Shown here one piece after another: positions 57,150 to 64,000 of a stretch of 64,000 nucleotides of DNA. Every line of letters begins with the position of its first letter. The stretch's first letter is position 1. The DNA comes from Brienomyrus brachyistius. Its lineage: Eukaryota; Chordata; Actinopteri; Osteoglossiformes; Mormyridae. The translations under genes and the position numbers were made by a program. The notes below the pieces were generated by a model. It worked only from the letters and a program-made list of their open reading frames with translations, did no database searches and was not told where the DNA came from. The DNA is taken from positions 21,366,399 through 21,430,398 of the forward strand of contig NC_064544.1 in the NCBI RefSeq assembly GCF_023856365.1, read 5' to 3'.

Positions 57150-57650
57150 AATAAACATCCATCCATTTTCTATAACCACTTGTCCTATTCAGGGTAGCAG
57201 GAGTCTGGAGTCTATCCAAAATGCTATGAGCACAAGGCAGGAAACAACCCAGGATGGGGCACCAAGCCAGCACAGGGCACAAGGCAGGGAACAACCCAGG
57301 ATGGGGCACCAAGCCAGCACAGGGCACAAAGCAGGGAACAACCCAGGATGGGGCACCAAGCCAGCACAGGGCACAAAGCAGGGAACAACCCAGGATGGGG
57401 CACCAAGTCAGCACAGGGCACAAAGCAGGGAACAACCCAGGATGGGGCACCAAGCCAGCAGAGGGCACACTCACATCCATAAGCAATTTGGTATCTCTAA
57501 GTGACCTTAGCATATTTTTGCACTGTGGGGGACTCCGTATGACAACACAGGGAAAACATGCAAACTCTACACACATGAAGTTTGGCAGAGACTCAAACCC
57601 TGGTCCCAGAGTTGGGAGGCAACAATGCTAACCACTGCATCCCATTGAAA
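57150..57650 (-). mobile_element. SINE, minus strand, expanded by an internal tandem repeat
   Basis: Starts ATCCATCCATTTTCTATAAC (tail), ends with GACTCAAACCCTGGTCCC and GCTAACCACTGCATC (head). Between them the body is expanded by a 47-bp tandem array. Confidence 0.85.
57226..57470 (+). repeat. 47-bp minisatellite inside the SINE body, 5 copies
   Basis: Unit ACAAAGCAGGGAACAACC + CAGGATGGGGCACC + AAGCCAGCACAGGGC. The unit is the reverse complement of the SINE stretch between GATGGGCTGG and TGCCTCGTGCC. Confidence 0.9.
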
Positions 57651-59100
57651 TACATGGCTACGACTAAATGCATATATGTTGTAAAATCAAATAATACTGA
57701 ATAAAAACAATAGTGTCCCTTCATTACTCATTTACTAGGGTTTGTAATGCTCTTCATAACCAGCAAAAGACTGATAAAGTTCAGCTGCAATTGCACTGGT
57801 GTTTCTTCTGAGCCATGCATCATCATTTAGTTCACTCCCATTTCCCAAATATTCTTCAATTCACCCCTGGAAAAGCAGCCCTCCGGCCAGCAAGTACAAG
57901 CTGTGAATATCTGCACTTTCTGAGTTACACTCGCCTCCCCTCCTCTGTTTCAGTCAGTTTATCACTTAGGCGATTCAATAGCTTCACCACAGAATCACTT
58001 CTGTTCCTCGGCTGGCTGTCCTGTAGAATACGATTAAAAAAGCGGAACTGTCAAGCAGTAATGAAATGGGTGTCGGCGAGGCGAGGCGGTGGCGCAGTGG
58101 CGAGGAGGCAAGGCGGCGCGGAGGCGAGGTGGACAGGCCCTTCTCATGTTGATGTCAGTAGAGAGGACCCACAGCTTACACTGTGGCTTTTTTTAAACAC
58201 AAAGGCCTCCAGTTGCTCCTGGGCGAGGTGCCAAGCCCACAGCGACCTGCTGTTTCCCTCTGATATTACATTCCTCTGGAATGTCCTTTGCCCTAGCTGA
58301 CGCCAGCCCTCCACAAGACCCCACAGAGCAACCATGTCCAGCTGGCACCAAGGCCTCGTCGCTCTGAAGGGACAATTCATAACTCCCTTAAAAGGTCTCA
58401 CTATTTAAATTCAGCAGGCTGTGCACAGTCCCTTCACTATCTAATGCCGTCCTGCAGTAGTTCTTACTCATGTGCTTGAGTGCTTTCTCGTGTGTGCGTG
58501 CTTTGAGTTGGTCAGGGATGATATAATGCATGCATGAAATACAACCTTTCCTCATTTTTTATTTTGCACATCTAAATATATATCCTAGGAGTCTGAAGGG
58601 ATGAAAGGTCAGTGTCATCACGCATTCCAGTACATCTGAGGAATCGTCTGTTCCTCTCCGGCCGATTCCACCAGGCAGCCAAGCCACCAGCCTTGACCCC
58701 AGTCTGCCACACCTATCTCATCTCTGAGGCTCACAGCTTGCTTTGCATAGCTGCTGATGTAGCTGACTACAAATGAGACTCACGTATCTCTGCTGTGGGT
58801 GGCCTCCTCGCTGGTGAATTTACAGGACGCTCCACCGCCGGCCCAACACCTCCCCCTGCCAGGAGAAGCAGATTATCTGCAGCTGATTCACACTTGATTT
58901 TACCCCAAGGTGTAGGAAGTGCAGTACAGGTTTTACAGAAGGTACTCCTTAATTTTAAGTCATATTTTCCTTTACATTTACGACTTCCTAAACTGAGATC
59001 CAACCAATAACAATTGAGGTAAATACTGTAACCACTACTCAATGAATACAGTTAACCTATAATGTGTCCCTTGATGGAAGAATAACTGTTTCACAATAAA
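57651..59100. other. Intergenic segment, no gene
   Basis: Includes a purine/GC-rich patch at 58070-58140 with repeated GGCGAGG words and an unremarkable remainder. Confidence 0.4.
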
Positions 59101-59104
59101 AATC

Positions 59105-59270
59105 CTTTATAGAATAGAATAGAATAGAATAGAATAGAATAGAATAGAATAGAATAGAATAGAATGTCTTTATTGTCATTTTGCACACAAGGTACCTCAA
59201 ATGCAATACAACTCCTCGAGCAGTCAGAAATAGGTTATACAGACACACACACACACACACACAAACATGA
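59105..59270 (-). repeat. LINE 3' end with (AGAAT)11 and a CA microsatellite
   Basis: Eleven AGAAT units (59111-59165) followed by GTCTTTATTGTCATTTTGCAC, a common fish LINE terminus on the minus strand, then (CA)n at 59242-59262. A similar terminus without the pentamer lies at 63696-63755. Confidence 0.7.
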
Positions 59271-59462
59271 ATAAATATGAAAATACTAAATATTATATTA
59301 ATTATGACCATGGCATAATAATATGTCTAATATAAAATGAAATGCAATGAAATGTTTGAATCTTTGAATCTTGAATTTGGGTTTCAATGAAATGATATGG
59401 TTTTAAAGTAATACTACTAAAAACATCTGGTTTGATGTGCATGATAAAAGTGAGCTAAAATG

Positions 59463-59745
59463 CTAGCAATCTGATGGCGGACCAGCATGATGTCTCATTG
59501 ATTTGCATGGGGCTGAACATTTCGAAGGTCGTGAGCTCGATTCCAGCTCTTTCCAGTGTGCATGTTCTCCCCATGTTTGTATGGGATTTCCCAGTTCCTT
59601 CCTACAGAACAAAGTCATGCATTTGCGTGATGTGGTGCCCAAACTGAGTGATTGTGTACCCTGCGATGAACTAGCATGCCTTTCCAAATGTCCTCTGCCT
59701 CATGCCTTTTGATTCTTGGGATAGACTTCAGGCTCAGAGTGACAG
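59463..59745 (+). repeat. Old SINE copy
   Basis: Order kept: GCGGACCAGCATGATG, GAGCTCGATTCCAGC (B box area), GTGTGCATGTTCTCCCC, CCTGCGATGAACTAGC, GATTCTTGGGATAGAC. Confidence 0.6.
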
Positions 59746-60701
59746 TGCACTGAAGACGTGGCTGTGAAAGGTGTATGGCTGATGCTGCTAGTGTCACTGC
59801 ACATTCCACCGTAACGCACATGGAGTAATCAGACTCTTACCCTCTGTTAAAGTCTTCAGAGTTAAAACCTTCAGACCTTTACAGTTTGCTGTAAATGCCA
59901 GTGATTTATAGTCATGTAGCTTATGAATGTTTTCATAGCGATGATGTCTGCTTACTAAGGAGGTCATGTAAGTTCTTCACTTCCAGCCTTCCCCGAAATC
60001 CATGCTACTGGCCAATAGCAACACGAAAAAAAAAACCCCAGCAGACTGAGCGATGTCAGCATAATAAAAGATGTGTGGTAGATGATACACCCAACCGCGC
60101 CGAAGCGCAAGGGACTGTCAATAGCAAGTGATGGCTTAGCACAGCTAACGTGGCCGGTACAGTCAACGTTCTGGTGCCTAGTGGCTTGGTTTTCACGACG
60201 ACTTCGGTATGTGAACAGTCTGTGCTTAAAGGTAACATGCTGTTTTAATGCAAAACATGATCTGCTAGATCGTCCCATGAAACTCAGTATTCCTGTTACG
60301 CTGATATTTGCCAGTTTTTGCAACATTTTTATGACAATGAGATTCCACGCTTGATGTAAACATGGAGGCAGATATGTGAGCTAGCTGACATGCTGGTGCG
60401 CAGTACAGTGTTGCGATGATCTAGTCTTGATGTTATGAATGTGTGAACCAGCATTTCCATGTCATATGGAGATGGCTTATTCCCCCTGAAAATCGCGGCC
60501 TTGTTAACAAATCCAGAAGATATGAACTTTCAAATTTCAAGCAGAAGCTTGTTCAATAACCCCGTTGGTGAAGAATCAAGTAAGCAAAATACATGCTTGT
60601 AAATAATTAAAAAAGTCACTAAATTATGAGGAAAAAAGTCACTAAATAATAATTAAATGAATAAATATGATATAGTTCTTGGAAATATGTGCACAGTAGA
60701 T

Positions 60702-61021
60702 CAGTGATTCCCAACCGGGGGTACGCGTACCCCTAGTGGTACGCGAACACATTACAGGGGGTACGTGGAAAAATTTTTTATATTTAATTTCCCTGATGAT
60801 GGGTAAATATTATCAGCCATTCCATTAGCTGTGCCCTGGTATAGAAAGAAAATCTATCTGGGATGTGTTGCTTAATGAATAACAAACCCAGCTTTTATCA
60901 ATGAAAAGAGCAAAAAAAGACATAAACTATTGAATCATCAACACATTTGACAAAGGGGGTACTTGTGGTATGAGAAAATCTCTCAGGGGGTACACAATTC
61001 AAAAAAGGTTGGGAAACACTG
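60702..61021 (+). mobile_element. Non-autonomous hAT element (MITE) with perfect 8-bp target duplication
   Basis: 320 bp. Termini CAGTGATTCCCAACC and GGTTGGGAAACACTG are inverted repeats with one mismatch. CAGTAGAT flanks it at 60694-60701 and 61022-61029. Inside, GGGGGTAC words mark both sides. No coding capacity. Confidence 0.93.
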
Positions 61022-61129
61022 CAGTAGATAACAGATAAGCTTTATGAGATAAAACATATTTAGTTATTCACTTGGATCTGAGAAGGACACTAAAATGTTT
61101 GTAATAAATTAACAGGGCACAGATACTTA

Positions 61130-61460
61130 GTAATAACTCAGTTACTACTCAAGTACAAATCATGAACAAATATAGTTGCTACTCGAGGTAAAAGATGAGC
61201 ACGAGATCAGTGTTTTTCTTGTTCCCTCAGTATCTCCTTAGAAGTTCCTTCAGTAGTTCACAAAGGCTTACAGAATGAACAGATATAGTAAGAAATAGCA
61301 TAAGTGCTTGAGATAAAAGGTGTTATACATGAGATATACATGAGATTACTTGTATTATTCATGACTTGTTCCTTCAGTAGGTCCTTCAGTACTTCACAAA
61401 TGTTGAATGAAGAGATAATAATAATCATAACTACTTGAGATAAAACATGCGTCATGATTC
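61130..61460. repeat. Imperfect tandem duplication, unit about 125 bp
   Basis: CCTTCAGTAGTTCACAAAGG at 61245 and CCTTCAGTACTTCACAAATG at 61382, followed by GTGCTTGAGATAAAAGG and ACTACTTGAGATAAAACATG. A third, weaker partial copy lies near 61140-61200. Confidence 0.7.
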
Positions 61461-64000
61461 ATTAATGGTGAATTAACATTACCTCGGTTAACTTAAACTG
61501 AGCTAAAGTCAAATTAGCATTTAGCTGCTAATTTGACCAACAAATTGATATTTAATTTCATTCACAGCTTTCCTAACGGTAATTCGCTGAGCTTTAATCT
61601 GAAGGGAGATATATGATGATAGAAGACATACTCAACAATACGCATTGTTCAAATACTTCTAATATTCAGAGAAATCACACCACTAATGCACAACTTCCCA
61701 GGCTAATACTACACTTTGCCAGGCTCTATATTCCACAAATAAAATGGTCAGAAATCACGCTAATTTTTCTACATGTAAACTGTGAATATATTTTTAAAAT
61801 ATATATATTTTAAAAAATAATTATAAAAAAGAACAAAACAGTAATCACAAATATTACTGTATAATAATAATGAAAAATAAGAAAGAGATGAAACCACAAC
61901 CGCGAATAAGTGAGGTCTGTAGATGCCCGTATGAATATGTATCTAATTAAGCCATAATCATCAGATGGGCTCCTTCCAGTAAGAGACCTATTCTGTTCCA
62001 GATCTGCCCTCTATTCATTCCAGGTGAATGTGGAGGAAGGAAAGCAGAGAAAAAAAAATGAGCGGAGAGAAGGAGAAGTACAGGAAGAACAACCACATAC
62101 TTTGCACTGTTTTGAGATCCACTCAGTACCATAGTAAGCTTGGGAACTTTAGACTTTACCCCCAGCCTCAGGAATTCAACGTGTTTGAAGTAAATATTTG
62201 CATAAGATGTGAAAAATTGTCCAATTCATAAACCCAATTTGCCTAATTCCATCTCTTCCGGCTACAGGAGGAGGCTCACATAACTCACATAACAAAGAAC
62301 TTGCAAGCTCTTCACACACACAGGGTATGAAAACACCCAAGGTGGAGGTGACAGCTCTACCAAGGGAGACACCCTGCCTGCGACCAGCCTTCCTGTAACA
62401 CCAGCAAAGGGCAGGAAAGGATAGCAAGCCATCAGGACCTTCTTTACTGATATTATTCCGGAAATTATATGTTCAGAAGATTTGGGAAAACCATTATTGC
62501 AAGTGTGAAGGGAAGTACTGGTGGACTGTCATTAATATTTCTGTTCATGTTTACTAGGAAATTTCTTCAGCTAGTTGGCAAATTAAACAAGCTGCTACAA
62601 GATGGCGCTGTTACGCAAGTAAGGTATTGCAATAAGTGCTAAATAGTGTAGTATAAAATCTAAACAAAATAATAAAATTAAAAATACTATTTAATATACT
62701 GGAGTAAATAAATGGCAAAATTGAAAGGATATTGCTTTTATTTGATGTTTTTCCCTTAATACATTAACAGAGTCTTGAAAAAGTCTGCTTTGATCTTATT
62801 TGAGAAAGCTTCTTATAGGAGAGTAATGAAAAACATGGGGTTTGTTATGGGGAATTATACCTACATCCACCTGTCTGTTAGCAGACAATGGACAATGCTA
62901 CCTAAATTGCACAATGTGCAGGGAACCTCTGCTGAGACACTGGACTTAATTTTCCTGTCAGAAATATGCAAAGTGGCCTCAAATAGGTCTTATTTGGAAA
63001 TGGTAATGATCTCTTGGAGTCAGATGCAATTCTTTGCCTCCACAGACATCTCTAAAATGTCCTGATTTGACAGTTTGGCGGATGACTAAGTCGAAATATA
63101 TAATTGAAACGTTTTATAATGTTTACAGAATAATGAAAAAGCTTACATATTGAAGAAATTGATTAATTTCAAAAACTTAACATATGTGACTATGTAGAGA
63201 ACATTCCGTTCTTGTCCCTGATACGATTTTAAGGTTTGCTGATCGGCGAGGAAGGAGAAGGAGCTCCGCGTGTCCATGGCTTCAGAGCAATCTGGCAGAG
63301 GGTTGGCGCTGTGGCGTAGTTAACAGGGGCAGCCTTATTTATGAAAGGCAAGTATAAATAGTGTAAGAAGATAGCGCCCGGGGTCATGTGTTTGGCGCCA
63401 CTGAGCCACATGGGTAGAGAGACGAGATAGCTGGTGTCGCCATGGGCTGGTCTGCAGTGAGACACTCCGAAAGGTCATATTTCTGAAAGCAATATGACCA
63501 TAATTCAGCAGCTAGAGACCTGCCTCAGCCGCTGGTCTGTCCTATACTGTAAATTGTTATACAGATAACAATTAGCAGCTGCCCTTTACTGGCCTTCTCA
63601 ACCAACCGCATCTTATCGTTAAGTACAGATGCGAGCAAGACCCTAAAGTTTATTCTTATTCTTTTCCGAAAATGCTCAAGTAAAATCAAGGATGATCTTA
63701 GATTCGAGATTCTTTATTTGCCTTTTGTACCTGTGTATACACAAGAAATGGGGGAAAAATGTTCTTAAACTGACTGGTGACAGTCATGATGCCCCAATGC
63801 CTTCAGCCAGATCTCAGTTTAGATAACAGTCTGTCACCAGGGTCGTGCAGGATTGCATGAGTGTGATTCCTGCAGCAGTTGCTGTATATGGACCCTATAA
63901 AAGGATGAAGAAAGCCTTTGATGAACTGTGCATGTTTCACTATTCTCGGTAGTGATCTCCTTTCCTGTACTGTCGCCATTCCAGACTGTGATTCGTCCCA
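61461..64000. other. Right end of window, no supported gene
   Basis: AT-rich. A LINE terminus fragment is at 63696-63755 and a TATAAAAGG box at 63896-63904, which could be chance or a promoter of something beyond the window. The 96-codon frame at 62775-63065 resembles nothing known to me. Confidence 0.35.

Noticed and set aside
57043..57631. Open frames of 125-177 codons with repeated PGLFPALCPVL-type units
   Set aside because: Translation of the 47-bp minisatellite inside a SINE.
62775..63065. 96-codon plus-strand frame near the right end
   Set aside because: Starts in AT-rich sequence with no recognised domain; length is not unusual for chance.
63896..63904. TATAAAAGG as promoter of a gene to the right
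   Set aside because: No initiator, exon or coding sequence follows in the remaining 100 bases; cannot be supported.

Overview
The window is vertebrate nuclear DNA from a ray-finned (teleost-type) fish. Evidence: two spliced protein genes with vertebrate orthologues, GT-AG introns, and a dense mix of fish repeats (tRNA-like SINE with a GGAT tail, CR1 and L2 LINEs, Tc1/mariner, hAT, PIF/Harbinger, and a sushi/Tf1-like LTR element). I cannot name the species. There is no bacterial or organelle content, no CRISPR and no true RNA gene that I can support.

Layout. 1-1551: AT-rich sequence upstream of the first gene. 1552-14827 (+): ST3GAL5 (GM3 synthase / lactosylceramide alpha-2,3-sialyltransferase), six exons that join in frame to 365 aa; its introns hold hAT, CR1, Tc1 and SINE debris. 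14828-39363: a gene desert between two convergent genes, filled with a mariner-type element (16940-18430), an L2 LINE (18620-20487), a PIF/Harbinger remnant (21980-26020) split by a young complete 3,046-bp LTR element (22824-25869), SINEs, LINE 3' ends and a 24-copy 31-bp minisatellite (31057-31800). 39364-48637 (-): ATOH8, a bHLH transcription factor, three coding exons joining to 283 aa, the last coding only Glu plus stop. 48638-64000: upstream of ATOH8, no gene seen; SINE copies, two minisatellites that grew out of SINE sequence, a hAT MITE with a perfect 8-bp target duplication, and LINE 3' ends.

The two genes do not form a pathway. ST3GAL5 works in the Golgi and makes ganglioside GM3; ATOH8 is a nuclear developmental regulator. 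Their tail-to-tail order matches, from my memory of the human map, ATOH8-ST3GAL5 on human 2p11.2, so the neighbourhood looks like old vertebrate synteny.

The most unusual object is the LTR element. Its two 294-bp LTRs read identical, it has a 5-bp target duplication, no pol gene, and one 833-codon open frame built on 13-residue proline-rich repeats. The 10 bases just inside the 5' LTR are a perfect complement of the predicted start of its own transcript, the signature of Tf1/sushi self-priming.
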